Shown here piece after piece: positions 20,785 through 30,280 of a stretch of DNA of 64,000 bases (within the stretch, counting starts at the first letter, position 1; every line of letters starts with the position of its first letter). The DNA is from DASVFB01 sp963815965 (GTDB taxonomy: Bacteria > Actinomycetota > Thermoleophilia > Gaiellales > Gaiellaceae): NCBI GenBank assembly GCA_963815965.1, contig CAWFIT010000001.1, positions 930,001-994,000 on the forward strand, read 5' to 3'. Under the pieces are notes generated by a model. The model had not been told where the DNA came from. It worked only from the letters and a program-made list of their open reading frames with translations, and did not search any database. Made by a program: the position numbers and the translations under genes.

Positions 20785-21137
20785 TCGAGCGCGCCCTTGC
20801 GCCAGACGTACACGTAGGCGATTGCGAGGATGGCGATGAAGAAGAGCAGCTCGACGAAGCCGAACCAGGCGAGCCGGTGGAGGATCACCGCCAGCGGGTA
20901 GAGGAAGACGATCTCGATGTCGAAGAGGATGAACAGCATCGCTGTGAGGTAGAAGCTGACGGTGAAGCGCCGCGTGTGCGCCGGTCCGCGCGAGACGCCC
21001 GACTCGAACGGCAGCGTTCGGGCGCGCAAACGGCGTGCCGGTTTCTGCGCGAAGACGAAGCTCATCAGCACCATGGTGGCCGGGATCAGGAGCGCAAAGC
21101 TGGCGTAGAAGAGAAACGGAAGCCAGTTGTCCAGCAT
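20775..21137 (-). CDS. nuoA: NADH-quinone oxidoreductase subunit A
   Basis: A 120-aa, three-helix membrane protein with the conserved acidic motif FDIEIVFLYPLAV. It is the first gene of the operon. A TTG at 21143 is in frame, but GGAGG lies 6 bases before ATG 21137 and directly abuts the TTG, so the ATG is chosen. About 110 bases separate it from the divergent ErpA-like gene and should hold the operon promoter. I could not identify a convincing -10/-35 pair there. Confidence 0.94.
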   Translation of the reverse strand: MLDNWLPFLFYASFALLIPATMVLMSFVFAQKPARRLRARTLPFESGVSRGPAHTRRFTVSFYLTAMLFILFDIEIVFLYPLAVILHRLAWFGFVELLFFIAILAIAYVYVWRKGALEWH

Positions 21138-21250
21138 GTCCAACCTCCAGCCGTGGGGACCGAAACGAAGATTGACAGAAACCGCATAGTCAAGCGCGAG
21201 ACGTGTGTTACAAAGTGCGGCCTCGGGTACCCGCAGGGCACGTTGCTACG

Positions 21251-21676
21251 ATGCTCTCGATGACTGAGATTCAGGAGCGCCCGGCCACTCTTCCGCTGCT
21301 CTCGCTGACCGAGTCGGCGGCGGCGAAGATCAAGCAGCTGCTCGCCGACGAGCCCGACGTCGGGGTGCTGCGGATCGCGATCCAGGGCGGTGGCTGCTCG
21401 GGCTTCCAGTACGGCCTCGGCTTCGACACCGGTGCTGCGGAGGGCGACCTCACGCTGGAGCAGCACGGCGTCACCGTCGTCGTCGACCCGTTCAGCGCGC
21501 CGTATCTCCAGGGTGCCGAGGTCGACTACGTCGACTCGATCGAGGCAGCAGGCTTCGCGGTCAACAACCCGAACGCGGTTTCTTCGTGCGGCTGCGGCCA
21601 CTCATTCCAGGTGGACGAGGGCGCAGCGCCGGAGGATGCCGGAGCCGCAGGTTGCGGCTCCGGTTGCTCTCACTAG
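21251..21676 (+). CDS. erpA: Fe-S cluster carrier of the IscA/ErpA/HesB family
   Basis: The 141-aa protein has the A-type carrier pattern GGGCSGFQYGL and, about 65 residues later, SSCGCGHSF, giving the three cysteines that hold the cluster. A second ATG at 21260 (MTEIQ) is an alternative start. A Cys/Gly-rich C-terminal tail (AAGCGSGCSH) is less usual. It is divergent from the cluster-rich complex I operon, so a role in its maturation is a reasonable inference. The gene symbol is by family only. Confidence 0.85.
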   Translation: MLSMTEIQERPATLPLLSLTESAAAKIKQLLADEPDVGVLRIAIQGGGCSGFQYGLGFDTGAAEGDLTLEQHGVTVVVDPFSAPYLQGAEVDYVDSIEAAGFAVNNPNAVSSCGCGHSFQVDEGAAPEDAGAAGCGSGCSH

Positions 21677-21690
21677 CAGCCTAGGCTGCT
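21675..21690. terminator. 16-bp perfect palindrome spanning two convergent stop codons
   Basis: AGCAGCCTAGGCTGCT is fully self-complementary. It contains the last two bases of the ErpA-like TAG and the whole TAG of the convergent cupin-TPR gene. It could fold as a 6-bp stem with a CTAG loop in either transcript. No U-tract follows, so terminator function is tentative. Confidence 0.35.
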
Positions 21691-22352
21691 TCCCCGACTA
21701 GCTTCGTGAAGCGCGGATCCTCGCGCAGGGACGCGAAGTCCTCGTCCTCGCGCGCAAGGTCCTTGTACGCCGGCCACCCCTCGACGGAGGTGGCGAGCGT
21801 TGCGAGCGCATCGTCCGGTTGCCCCAGGAGGTTCTCGAGGCAGGCGATGTTGTAGAGGATGAAGGCGTTGCCCGGATACGTCTCGAGCGCCTCGCGGCAC
21901 ACGGCCATCGCGCCGTCGTAGTCCTTCTCGCCGTGCAGGCGTAGGAACTCACGCAACGACGGCCCGGGGGCGAGACGGTAGGCCTCGCCGCGTCGACCGC
22001 CGGCGGCGAAGACGATCGTGCCGTCGGTCTCGGCGATCGCCTTGCGCTTGGCGGCCGGGTTGCGAACGAAGACGACCGTGCCCTGCGGCGCGTCGATCTC
22101 GTCGCCGTCGACCGTGAAGGTCGCGCGACCCTGGACGACGACGTAGAGCTCCTCGTGGCCGTCGGAGGCCGGCCCAACCTCGTCGTGTTCGGTCACCACG
22201 AGCTCTCCGGCTTTCTTCTGGAACGACGCGCTTGCGCCGAAGGCTCCAATGTCGAGGTCCGCGCGGAGCCGGACATACACGCGGTCGTCGTCGCCCTCGG
22301 CCGCGCGCTCGCCGATCGAGATGACGTCGTAGCTCGTCACGGTGGTTGCCAT
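21681..22352 (-). CDS. Cupin-TPR fusion protein (second paralogue)
   Basis: A 223-aa protein with a cupin barrel (about residues 45-125, with DGHEELYVVVQGRATFTVDG and PQGTVVFVRNP) followed by TPR-like helices (about 140-205, LYNIACLENLLGQPDDAL). It is clearly paralogous to the protein at 2255-2890, with matching HEE(M/L)YVV and IACLEN/SACIEA stretches. AGGAGG lies just before the ATG. It stands alone on the minus strand, convergent with the Fe-S carrier and divergent from fprA. Function unknown. Confidence 0.75.
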   Translation of the reverse strand: MATTVTSYDVISIGERAAEGDDDRVYVRLRADLDIGAFGASASFQKKAGELVVTEHDEVGPASDGHEELYVVVQGRATFTVDGDEIDAPQGTVVFVRNPAAKRKAIAETDGTIVFAAGGRRGEAYRLAPGPSLREFLRLHGEKDYDGAMAVCREALETYPGNAFILYNIACLENLLGQPDDALATLATSVEGWPAYKDLAREDEDFASLREDPRFTKLVGEAA

Positions 22353-22500
22353 CGTCCCCTCCTCAGGAGTCTAGTGCCTCGATACCGAAATTCTTGAGGC
22401 TAAATTGTTCGAAGGCGAGAAACTACAGGTGGAACGTCTCGACGTCAAGAGAAGCTTTGAAAACGTGAGTGTGGCCCGACCGCGACTAGCATCGAGATCA

Positions 22501-23874
22501 GTGTCAGCTCCGCTCCGCTTCGCCGTAGTCGGCTCTGGACCGGCGGGCTTCTACGCCGCCGGCTCGCTCCTCGACGCGGATTTTCCCGTCGAGGTCGACA
22601 TGATCGAGCGCCTCCCGACGCCGTGGGGGCTCGTCCGACTCGGCGTTGCGCCCGACCACCCGAAGCTCAAGACGGTCTCTCGCGCCTTCGAGCGCATCGC
22701 CGCGAAGCCCGGCTTCCGCTTCCTCGGAAACGTCGAGGTCGGGCGCGACCTGCACCACGACGAACTCGCGCGGCTGTACGACGCCGTGGTCTACGCGGTC
22801 GGTGCGCAGACCGATCGGAAGCTCGGGATTCCCGGCGAGGATCTCCCAGGCTCGTGGTCGGCGTTCGAGTTCGTGGCCTGGTACAACGGCCATCCGGACT
22901 TTCAGGGTCTCTCGTTCGATCTCGACGTCGAGCGCGCAGTCGTGATCGGTAACGGGAACGTCGCGCTGGACGTGGCGCGCATGCTCGCGCTGACGCCTGA
23001 GGAGCTCGCTCCGACCGACACCACGGACCAGGCGATCGACGCGATCACGAACTCGCGGATCACGGACGTCGTGACGCTCGGGCGGCGCGGGCCGGCTCAG
23101 GCCGCGTTTACGCCGGTGGAGCTCGCGGAGATGGGCGAGCTCGCGGGCGCCGACGTCGTCGTCGATCCGGTCGAGCTGGAGCTCGACGCGGCGACCGCCG
23201 CACAGGTCGAGGCGGACACACGCGTGCGCCGCAACGTGGACATTCTTCGCGGCTTCGCCGCGCGGACGCCGACGGGGAAGCCGAGAACCGTCCGCCTGCG
23301 TTTTCTCGTGTCGCCGGTTGCCGTCCTCGGTGAGGGCCGCGTCGAAGCGGTCGAGATCGTGCACAACCGGCTCGAGGTGCGAGACGGACGGGCGGTCGCC
23401 GTTCCGACGGACGAGCGCGAGATCATTCCCTGCGGCCTCGTCTTCCGCAGCGTCGGCTACCACGGCGTTGCGCTCTCAGGTGTCCCGTTCGACGAGACGC
23501 GCGGCACGATGAGCAACGACTGCGGGCGCGTGCTCGGCGACGACGGCCGGCCTCTGCACGGCGTCTACTGCGCCGGCTGGATCAAGCGCGGGCCAACCGG
23601 GATCATCGGCACGAACAAGAAGGACGCGAACGAAACCGTCGAGCTCCTCCTCGAAGACGTCCACGCCGGCCGGCTTTCGCACGCGGAGCACGTGACGGCC
23701 GAGGCGGTCGATTCGCTGCTCGACGAACGGGGGGTGCGCCGCGTCGTCTATGCAGGCTGGTTATCGATCGACGGCGTCGAGCGCTCGCGCGGGGAGCCGC
23801 TCGGTCGGCCTCGCGTGAAGCTTGTGACCTGGGACGAGCTGCTCGACGCGGCCGAGACGGTGGCTGCTGCCTAG
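22501..23874 (+). CDS. fprA: Ferredoxin/adrenodoxin-type NADP+ reductase
   Basis: The 457-aa flavoprotein matches the adrenodoxin reductase / FprA family in length and motifs. It has the FAD-binding VVGSGPAGFYAA (about 9-20), the NADP-binding VIGNGNVALDVARM (about 148-161) and the C-terminal GWIKRGPTGIIGTNKKDA. It moves electrons between NADPH and ferredoxin. The GTG at 22501 is chosen because it places the FAD motif at the family's usual position; the frame is open further upstream without homology. Confidence 0.92.
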   Translation: MSAPLRFAVVGSGPAGFYAAGSLLDADFPVEVDMIERLPTPWGLVRLGVAPDHPKLKTVSRAFERIAAKPGFRFLGNVEVGRDLHHDELARLYDAVVYAVGAQTDRKLGIPGEDLPGSWSAFEFVAWYNGHPDFQGLSFDLDVERAVVIGNGNVALDVARMLALTPEELAPTDTTDQAIDAITNSRITDVVTLGRRGPAQAAFTPVELAEMGELAGADVVVDPVELELDAATAAQVEADTRVRRNVDILRGFAARTPTGKPRTVRLRFLVSPVAVLGEGRVEAVEIVHNRLEVRDGRAVAVPTDEREIIPCGLVFRSVGYHGVALSGVPFDETRGTMSNDCGRVLGDDGRPLHGVYCAGWIKRGPTGIIGTNKKDANETVELLLEDVHAGRLSHAEHVTAEAVDSLLDERGVRRVVYAGWLSIDGVERSRGEPLGRPRVKLVTWDELLDAAETVAAA

Positions 23875-23929
23875 CTGACTTCCCCCCGAAGGGGGAGGGC
23901 ACTACTCCGGAGAGTGCCGATGGTCGGGC

Positions 23930-24130
23930 ATGGCGTCGAAGCTGGTCGAATGCCTGAACTGCGGAGCGGCACGTCGCGTGTCGGCGATCGCGTCGCGGCC
24001 AGGTAGTCCGGATGAATGCCGTCGCTGCGGCTACGTCGGCTGGGCCGACACGGAGACGCTGACCGAAGCACTCCGCCGCGCGCTCAGGGAACACACCGTA
24101 GAGCAGCGCCGCCGCATCATCGCCTGGTAG
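23930..24130 (+). CDS. Small zinc-ribbon protein (66 aa)
   Basis: The product carries CLNCGAARR and CRRCGYVGW, two CxxC knuckles that likely bind one zinc ion, followed by a basic, helical C-terminus. It lies between fprA and fumC, 55 bases after the former and about 20 before the latter. Small hairpins (CCCCC/GGGGG near 23882-23895, GGCACT/AGTGCC near 23897-23918) precede it. Function unknown. Confidence 0.65.
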   Translation: MASKLVECLNCGAARRVSAIASRPGSPDECRRCGYVGWADTETLTEALRRALREHTVEQRRRIIAW

Positions 24131-24150
24131 ACCACGACTAGACTCGCTGT

Positions 24151-25479
24151 ATGGCCAAGGCGGAGACGCGTGTCGAGCTCTGGGGAGGAGAAACGGCCAA
24201 GGCGGTTGCCAACTTCCAGGTCTCCGGAGAGCCGATTCCCGCGCCGGTGGCACGGTGGCTCGGGCGCATCAAGGCCGCAGCCGCGCTCGTGAACGCCGAG
24301 CTCGGGCTCCTCGACGGCGACAAGGCTCAGCGCATCGCCGACGCGGCGAGGCGGATCGCCAAGGGCGAGCTCGACGACCAGTTCCCGATCGACGTCTTCC
24401 AGACCGGATCGGGCACGTCGTCGAACATGAACGCGAACGAGGTGATCGCCTCGCTCGCGGGTGACGACGTCCACGCGAACGACGACGTGAACATGGGCCA
24501 GTCGTCCAACGACGTGTTCCCGTCCGCGGTGCACCTCGCGGCGCTGGGTGAGCTAGTGAACGAGTTACTTCCCGCGCTCGAGACGCTCGCAACGTCGCTC
24601 GAGGCGAAGGCCCAGGAGTTCGACGACGTCGTCAAGTCCGGACGTACCCACTGGATGGATGCCGTTCCCGTCACGCTCGGCCAGGAGTTCGCGGGATACG
24701 CGGCGCAGGTTCGCCAGGGCATCGCGCGCGCGCGGGACACGCTGCCGCGGCTCGGGCAGATCCCTCTCGGAGGAACGGCCGTCGGGACGGGGCTGAACAC
24801 GCATCCGGAGTTCGCGGAGCGCGTGCGGTCGCGGCTCGCCGAAGAAACCGGGCTGACGATCGCCGCGCCTGCCGATCCGTTCGAGGCGCAGGCCGCGCGC
24901 GACGGCCTCGTTGAGACGTCAGGCGCGCTGAAGACGGTCGCCGTCTCGCTGACGAAGATTGCGAACGATCTCCGCTTCATGGGCTCGGGCCCGCGCGCCG
25001 GCTTGGCGGAGATCTTCCTGCCCGAGCTCCAGAAGGGCAGCTCGATCATGCCGGGAAAGGTCAACCCGGTCATCCCCGAAGTCGTGACGCAGGTCGCGGC
25101 GCAGGTGATCGGGAACGATGCGGCGATCGCCGTCGGCGGCATGCAAGGCCATTTCGAGCTCAACGTATTCGTCCCGCTCATGGCGAGAAACCTGCTCGAC
25201 TCGATCAAGCTCCTGGCGAGCGCGTCACGCCTCCTCGGGGAGAAGTGCGTCGACGGCATCGAGGCGAACCGCGAGCAGTGCGAGCACTACGCGGAGCTGA
25301 CGCTCTCCGCTGCGGCGGCGCTCAACCCGTACATCGGCTACGACAAGGGCACCGAGATCGTGAAGGAGGCCGCGGCGTCTGGGCGGTCTTTGCGCGAAGT
25401 CGCGCGCGACCACGGTATCGAAGACGAGATCCTGGACAAGGCCCTCGATTACCGAAAGATGGCGAAGCCGCACGAGTAG
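24151..25479 (+). CDS. fumC: Fumarate hydratase class II
   Basis: The 442-aa protein has the fumarase/aspartase superfamily signature GSSIMPGKVNP at about 296-306. It also has TGSGTSSNMNANEVI and DDVNMGQSSNDVFPSA, which fit fumarase C better than aspartate ammonia-lyase. It interconverts fumarate and malate in the TCA cycle. The frame is intact. Confidence 0.92.
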   Translation: MAKAETRVELWGGETAKAVANFQVSGEPIPAPVARWLGRIKAAAALVNAELGLLDGDKAQRIADAARRIAKGELDDQFPIDVFQTGSGTSSNMNANEVIASLAGDDVHANDDVNMGQSSNDVFPSAVHLAALGELVNELLPALETLATSLEAKAQEFDDVVKSGRTHWMDAVPVTLGQEFAGYAAQVRQGIARARDTLPRLGQIPLGGTAVGTGLNTHPEFAERVRSRLAEETGLTIAAPADPFEAQAARDGLVETSGALKTVAVSLTKIANDLRFMGSGPRAGLAEIFLPELQKGSSIMPGKVNPVIPEVVTQVAAQVIGNDAAIAVGGMQGHFELNVFVPLMARNLLDSIKLLASASRLLGEKCVDGIEANREQCEHYAELTLSAAAALNPYIGYDKGTEIVKEAAASGRSLREVARDHGIEDEILDKALDYRKMAKPHE

Positions 25480-25519
25480 CGGCAGGTTGGCAATTCGCCG
25501 GATCGGGTAACCCCCGAGC

Positions 25520-25849
25520 ATGAGACTTGCGCTCCTTCTCTCGATCATCTTGCTGGTGCTTCCAACGGCAAGCGCCGCGACCTCGAGCCGCACGGCGCAC
25601 ATCACGATTACCTCGCGCTCGCCTGTCGTCGTCCGCGGAACCGAGTTCCGGCCGAGCGAGCGCGTGACGGTCAGCGTCTCGGCAAAGGCGACGTACAAGA
25701 AGGTCGTCACTGCGAGCCGGCTGGGCGAATTCCGCGCGGTGTTCCGCGGCAAGACGATTGGCTCGTGCCAGTTCTACTCCGCGCAGGCCCGGGGCAACCG
25801 CGGCAGCATCGCGTCGCTCAAGGTGATCCCCGAGTGCCCGTCACAGTGA
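25520..25849 (+). CDS. Small secreted protein, Ig-like fold suspected
   Basis: A 109-aa product with a clear signal peptide (MRLALLLSIILLVLPTASAA) and a short beta-rich mature part (VVVRGTEFRPSERVTVSVSA) reminiscent of small Ig-like or IPT modules. A pair of Cys late in the sequence could form a disulfide. I recognise no specific family. It follows fumC by 40 bases and precedes the large secreted propeller protein. Confidence 0.55.
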   Translation: MRLALLLSIILLVLPTASAATSSRTAHITITSRSPVVVRGTEFRPSERVTVSVSAKATYKKVVTASRLGEFRAVFRGKTIGSCQFYSAQARGNRGSIASLKVIPECPSQ

Positions 25850-26057
25850 GCCGAAAACCGGCTTAGCTCTGCGGTTTCGGCAAAACCCGCTTGACACGGA
25901 CGGCCATTTCGCTTGCCTCCGCAGACTGATCGAGAGGGCGATATGCTCCCGCGCACTCAAAAGGCGTTCGAGCGCCTTCACTGCGTTCGCGAGGGGCGGC
26001 GACCGAGGCGGCCCTCGCGTTGCGTGGCAGCAACCGCATTCGAACAGGGAGAGCGAG

Positions 26058-29000
26058 ATGCGACTCAGAGTGTCGGCACTGGTCGGCGGCATTGCCGCCG
26101 TTATGGCAGTCGCGGCGATCACGGCCGCGTTCTTGGCCGGCGGCGCAACACGGCCGTCGTTCACTTCGAAATTCGCGGGCGGCGACCCGGACGCCGTCGC
26201 TGCGAACGGACGTGCACTGCCCGGCGGCGAGGGGCCGGCGACCTTCGAGGCATACCTGGCTGCCGAGCGCGCCTATCCGGCCGCCGCGGTCCCGCCGGGA
26301 TTCGCCGCGAAGGCGGAGTCGACCTTCGCAGGAATCGCGGCAAAGGACGCCAAGGCCGGCGATCCGAAGAGCAAGGGCCACAAGTGGCAGCAGTACGGCC
26401 CGACTGAGAACGGGACCGAGCCAGGCGTCCTCGCCTTCTCCGGCGCCACGAACAACACCGCGAGCCGCACGACCGCGCTCGTCATCGATCCCGACTGCGG
26501 CTCCAAGGGCAAGGGCGACTGCTTCGTCTGGATCGGCGCGTCGGGAGGCGGCGTCTGGCGCACCAACGACGCGTTGGCGAACAACCCCGTGTGGAACCAG
26601 CTCAAGCCCGAGCAGCTCGGCCAGAACTCGGTCGGCGTGCTGACGCTCGATCCGACCGACAAGAAGAACAACACGATCTACCTGGGCACCGGCGAGCCGA
26701 ACCGCTGCTCGTCCGGCTGCGAGGCCGGCGTAGGCATCTACAAGTCGACCGACCGCGGCAACAACTGGAAGCAGCTCGACGCCACGTGCGTGAGCAATGC
26801 CGTGTACTCCTGCGCGAGCCCCGGCGAAAACGCCTTCCTCGGCCGCGGGATCAGGGCGGTCGTCATCGACCCGAACGACAAGAACCACATCCTCGTCGGG
26901 TCGGCACTGGCCGTTCGCGGGCTCTCTCACGTGATCGGCAACGGCGGCACGAACCGGATCGAGCCGGCGGCCAACGAGCCCGGCCTCTACGAGTCGCACG
27001 ACGGCGGTGCGACGTTCACCGAGGTCTGGGACGGGGCGAAGCCGGACGTCATCCCGATCCCGGGCGACGGATCGTTCCAAGGTTCGTACGGCATCACGGA
27101 CGTCGGCCTCGACCCGATCAATCCGAACGTCGTGTACGCGGCGGGGTTCGACGCGGGCCTGTGGCGCCGCGACGCCGGAGCGGCGGCGACGGCGTTCAAC
27201 AAGGTCTTCGCCGCGCAGTTCAACCAGGGTCTCGGCATCGACCGGCTGATGTTCGACATGACTGTGAAGAACGGGCACACCCGGATGTACCTGACCGAGG
27301 GAACGCAGCCCGCAACGGCGAACGTCAACGACCCGCTCGCTGCGAACTTCTGGCGCACAGACATGGCCGACCAGCCGGCGGCTACCCTGCTCGCCTCCCA
27401 GCCGGCGGCCTGCACAGCGCCGGATCCGGCAACGCACGCGTTCCCCGCAACCTACAACGGCTGGCAGTGCCTGACGTCGCAGACGACGAGCAACCCGTAC
27501 TTCCCGACGACGGCGTTCTGCACCCAGCAATGCTGGTACGACCAGAACGTCTACACGCCGGCCGGGCACCCCGACACCGTCTACGTGATCGGCTCGATGT
27601 CGTACGGCGAGCAGCCGTGCAACACGAACGGCGTCGGTTGCGGTAACGGCCGCTCGAATGGCCGCGCGGTCATCTACTCGAACACCGCCGGCGACCCGGA
27701 CGCCGCGAGCAACATGCGGACGTTCAGCGACCTGACGTACGACGCGACGATCAACCATCCGTCCTGGTGCGCGTACGCGCCGTACTTCGACAACGGTTGT
27801 GAGAACGCTCCGAACGGGATCCATCCCGACGAGCACGTGATCGGCGTAAACCCTGCGAATCCGACCCAGATCTTCGAGGGCTCGGACGGCGGACTGATCC
27901 GCACGAGCGGTGACTTCGCAAACGTCTCGTCGCAGTGTGACTCGCAGTTCCGTAACGGCGGTGCGCCGCTACCGCCCACGTCCGGCAGCTATACGGCGTG
28001 CCAGCGGCTGCTGTCGCGGGTGCCGACGCTGCTCGAGCACATCAACAGGAAGTACAGCAGCACGCTGCAGTACATCAACGTCGCAATCAATCCGCTCAGC
28101 GACTGCGAGGTCATGGGTGGAACCCAGGACAACGGCACCTGGTCGAACAACAACAATTGCGACAACAAGACGTGGAACCAGGTCATCTACGGCGACGGTG
28201 GAAATGCGGGCTACGACGCGACGACCGCGTGGCGCTTCAACGAATTCACGGGCGGGTTCAGCGACTCGAACTTCGACAACGGCGACCCGGAGCAGTGGGT
28301 GATTACCTCTGCCCCAGTCGCACGTAGCGGCGAAGGCCCCGCGTTCTACTGGCCCCAGATTGCCGACCCGAACCCGGTTCCCGGAACACACCCGATCTAC
28401 TCGGGAGCACGCCACGTCTGGCGGACCTGGGCGTTCGGCGCAGGCCACCAGGGCAACGTGCCGCAGGACTCGACTCCCGATGTGGCGCTCTACAAGGCGA
28501 ACTGCCCCGAGTTCGTTGTTGGGGGTACCACGGACGGATGCGGCGACTACCGCCCGCTCGGCGGGCCGTTCTGCGACGGGGTCGCGAGCACGCCGATCCC
28601 GCCCTGCATCAACCAGCCCGGCGACCTCGCGGGCACGGTCTACGGAACCGACCGGAGCGGCGGCACGATCTCGTGGATCGCACGCGATGCCGCGGATCAC
28701 GGCACGATCTGGGTGTCCACTTCGGCGGGCCGGATCTTCGTCACGCACAACGGTGACGCGTCCAATCCGGCGACGACCACCTGGCACCGGATCGACAGCT
28801 CGACGTCGGGCGGCTCGCCGACCCGGTTCCCGAGCGGGATCTACGTCGACCCGGCCGACACCGGTCACGCGTGGATCTCGTACTCGGGCTACAACGCGGT
28901 CACGCCGACGACGCCGGGCCACGTGTTCGACGTGCACGAGAACGGCGCCGCGCCGGGCTCGGGCACCTTCACGAACCTGCACGTCGAGAGCGGGACATCG

Positions 29001-29288
29001 GCCTACCCGACGCCGACGAACGACGGCGACCTCCCGGTGAGCGACGTCGTCCGCGACGACTCGAGCGACACGCTGTACGTGTCGACCGACTTCGGCGTCC
29101 TTCGCGGCGACGACGACGGGACCGGCGGCTGGCACGTCACCGAGGGCATGCCCCGATACGAGGTGATGCATCTCGAGATCCAGCCGTCCTCGCGTGTCGC
29201 GACGTGTGCGCCTGGAAAGAAGTGCAAGCCGGTCCTCTACGCGGCGACGCACTCTCAGGGCATCTGGCGGATGAAGCTGAAGAAGTAG
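26058..29288 (+). CDS. Large secreted sialidase-like beta-propeller (BNR/VPS10-type repeats)
   Basis: A 1076-aa intact protein with an N-terminal signal/anchor (about 1-30). It has recurrent BNR or Asp-box-like motifs such as KSTDRGNNWKQLDA, ESHDGGATFTEVWD and VTHNGD. These are spaced as in exo-sialidase or sortilin-like propellers, which often occur in secreted WD40/YVTN/BNR proteins. Many Cys suggest extracellular disulfides. No catalytic sialidase residues could be assigned, so glycosidase activity should not be assumed. GGGAGAG before the ATG serves as ribosome-binding site; a strong terminator follows. Confidence 0.75.
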   Translation: MRLRVSALVGGIAAVMAVAAITAAFLAGGATRPSFTSKFAGGDPDAVAANGRALPGGEGPATFEAYLAAERAYPAAAVPPGFAAKAESTFAGIAAKDAKAGDPKSKGHKWQQYGPTENGTEPGVLAFSGATNNTASRTTALVIDPDCGSKGKGDCFVWIGASGGGVWRTNDALANNPVWNQLKPEQLGQNSVGVLTLDPTDKKNNTIYLGTGEPNRCSSGCEAGVGIYKSTDRGNNWKQLDATCVSNAVYSCASPGENAFLGRGIRAVVIDPNDKNHILVGSALAVRGLSHVIGNGGTNRIEPAANEPGLYESHDGGATFTEVWDGAKPDVIPIPGDGSFQGSYGITDVGLDPINPNVVYAAGFDAGLWRRDAGAAATAFNKVFAAQFNQGLGIDRLMFDMTVKNGHTRMYLTEGTQPATANVNDPLAANFWRTDMADQPAATLLASQPAACTAPDPATHAFPATYNGWQCLTSQTTSNPYFPTTAFCTQQCWYDQNVYTPAGHPDTVYVIGSMSYGEQPCNTNGVGCGNGRSNGRAVIYSNTAGDPDAASNMRTFSDLTYDATINHPSWCAYAPYFDNGCENAPNGIHPDEHVIGVNPANPTQIFEGSDGGLIRTSGDFANVSSQCDSQFRNGGAPLPPTSGSYTACQRLLSRVPTLLEHINRKYSSTLQYINVAINPLSDCEVMGGTQDNGTWSNNNNCDNKTWNQVIYGDGGNAGYDATTAWRFNEFTGGFSDSNFDNGDPEQWVITSAPVARSGEGPAFYWPQIADPNPVPGTHPIYSGARHVWRTWAFGAGHQGNVPQDSTPDVALYKANCPEFVVGGTTDGCGDYRPLGGPFCDGVASTPIPPCINQPGDLAGTVYGTDRSGGTISWIARDAADHGTIWVSTSAGRIFVTHNGDASNPATTTWHRIDSSTSGGSPTRFPSGIYVDPADTGHAWISYSGYNAVTPTTPGHVFDVHENGAAPGSGTFTNLHVESGTSAYPTPTNDGDLPVSDVVRDDSSDTLYVSTDFGVLRGDDDGTGGWHVTEGMPRYEVMHLEIQPSSRVATCAPGKKCKPVLYAATHSQGIWRMKLKK

Positions 29289-29307
29289 GCAGGACGTTCA
29301 GGACGAA

Positions 29308-29335
29308 CAGAGGGCCGCCTTCGGGCGGCCCTCTG
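29308..29335. terminator. Strong 12-bp hairpin with TTCG loop, bidirectional
   Basis: CAGAGGGCCGCC (29308-29319) and GGCGGCCCTCTG (29324-29335) pair perfectly around a TTCG tetraloop. It lies between the stop codons of the convergent propeller gene and lipA and can terminate both. The lipA stop is 5 bases away. Confidence 0.8.
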
Positions 29336-29340
29336 TGTTG

Positions 29341-30262
29341 CTAGTAGGCGACCGCGCCGCGCCCTGTCTCGGCCGCGTGCCGCTGCTCGTCGGCGCGATA
29401 GGAGCTCCGGACGAGCGGGCCGGAGAAGACGGAGCCGAAGCCGAGCGCCTCGCCCTGCTCGCGGAACCAGCGGAACTCGTCCGGGATGCACCCAGCGGTC
29501 GATCGTCGCGTGCCTGGAGCTCGGCTGCAGGTACTGGCCGATCGTCACGACGTCGACGCCGTTCGCGCGCAGGTCGCGCATCGTGTCTACGACCTCGTCG
29601 TTCGTCTCGCCTAGGCCGACGATGATCCCGCTCTTGGTCAGCACGGGATAGTCGGCAAGCTCCTTCGCGCGGCGCAGCAGCCACAGCGCCGTGTCGTAGC
29701 TCGCCTTCGCGCCGCGCATCTTCCTGTGCAGCCGTCGCACGGTCTCGATGTTGTGGTTGAAGACGTCGGGTCGCGCGGCGAGCACCGTGTGCAGCGCGTG
29801 CTCCTCGACGCCGAGGAAGTCGGGCGTCAGCACCTCGACGCTCGCGTTCGGAACCTTGCGCTTGAGCGCGCGGATCGTCGCCGCGTAGTGGCCCGCGCCG
29901 CGGTCGGGCACGTCGTCGCGGTCGACGGACGTGACGACGACGTGCTTCAGCTTCATCTGCGCCGCGACCTGTGCGAGCCGCAGCGGCTCGAGCGGATCGG
30001 GCGGCGACTCGGGCTTGCCGGAGTGGACGTAGCAGTAGCGACAGGCGCGTGTGCACGTGTCGCCGAGAATCTGGAATGTCGCGGTGCCGCGTCCCCAGCA
30101 CTCGGCGATGTTCGGGCAGCGCGCTTCTTCGCAGATCGTGTGCAGGCTCGCGCCGTGGATCAGCTTCTTCACGTCGAAGTAGCGCGAGTCGGCGGAAGGC
30201 GCGCGCACCTTCATCCACTCGGGGCGGCGCGGCCGCTCGGCGACGGGAAGCGATTGCGTCAT
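29341..30262 (-). CDS. lipA: Lipoyl synthase, one frameshift
   Basis: The repaired 306-aa radical-SAM enzyme inserts two sulfurs into protein-bound octanoyl groups. The auxiliary cluster motif CEEARCPNIAEC and the radical-SAM motif CTRACRYC are present. The C-terminus is out of frame after ATIDRWVHP; one extra base in GGG 29483-29485 restores a family-like ending with VRSSYRADEQ. The ATG at 30262 lies 18 bases from the divergent GTG at 30281. Confidence 0.92.
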
Positions 30263-30280
30263 TACGGCGAGAATAGCCGC

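Noticed and set aside
25850..26057. A riboswitch in the leader of the large secreted propeller gene
   Set aside because: Small stems (AAGGCG/CGCCTT and CGAGGG/CCCTCG) and a lone TTGACA at 25891 are visible, but I could not match any known aptamer or find a good -10 element.
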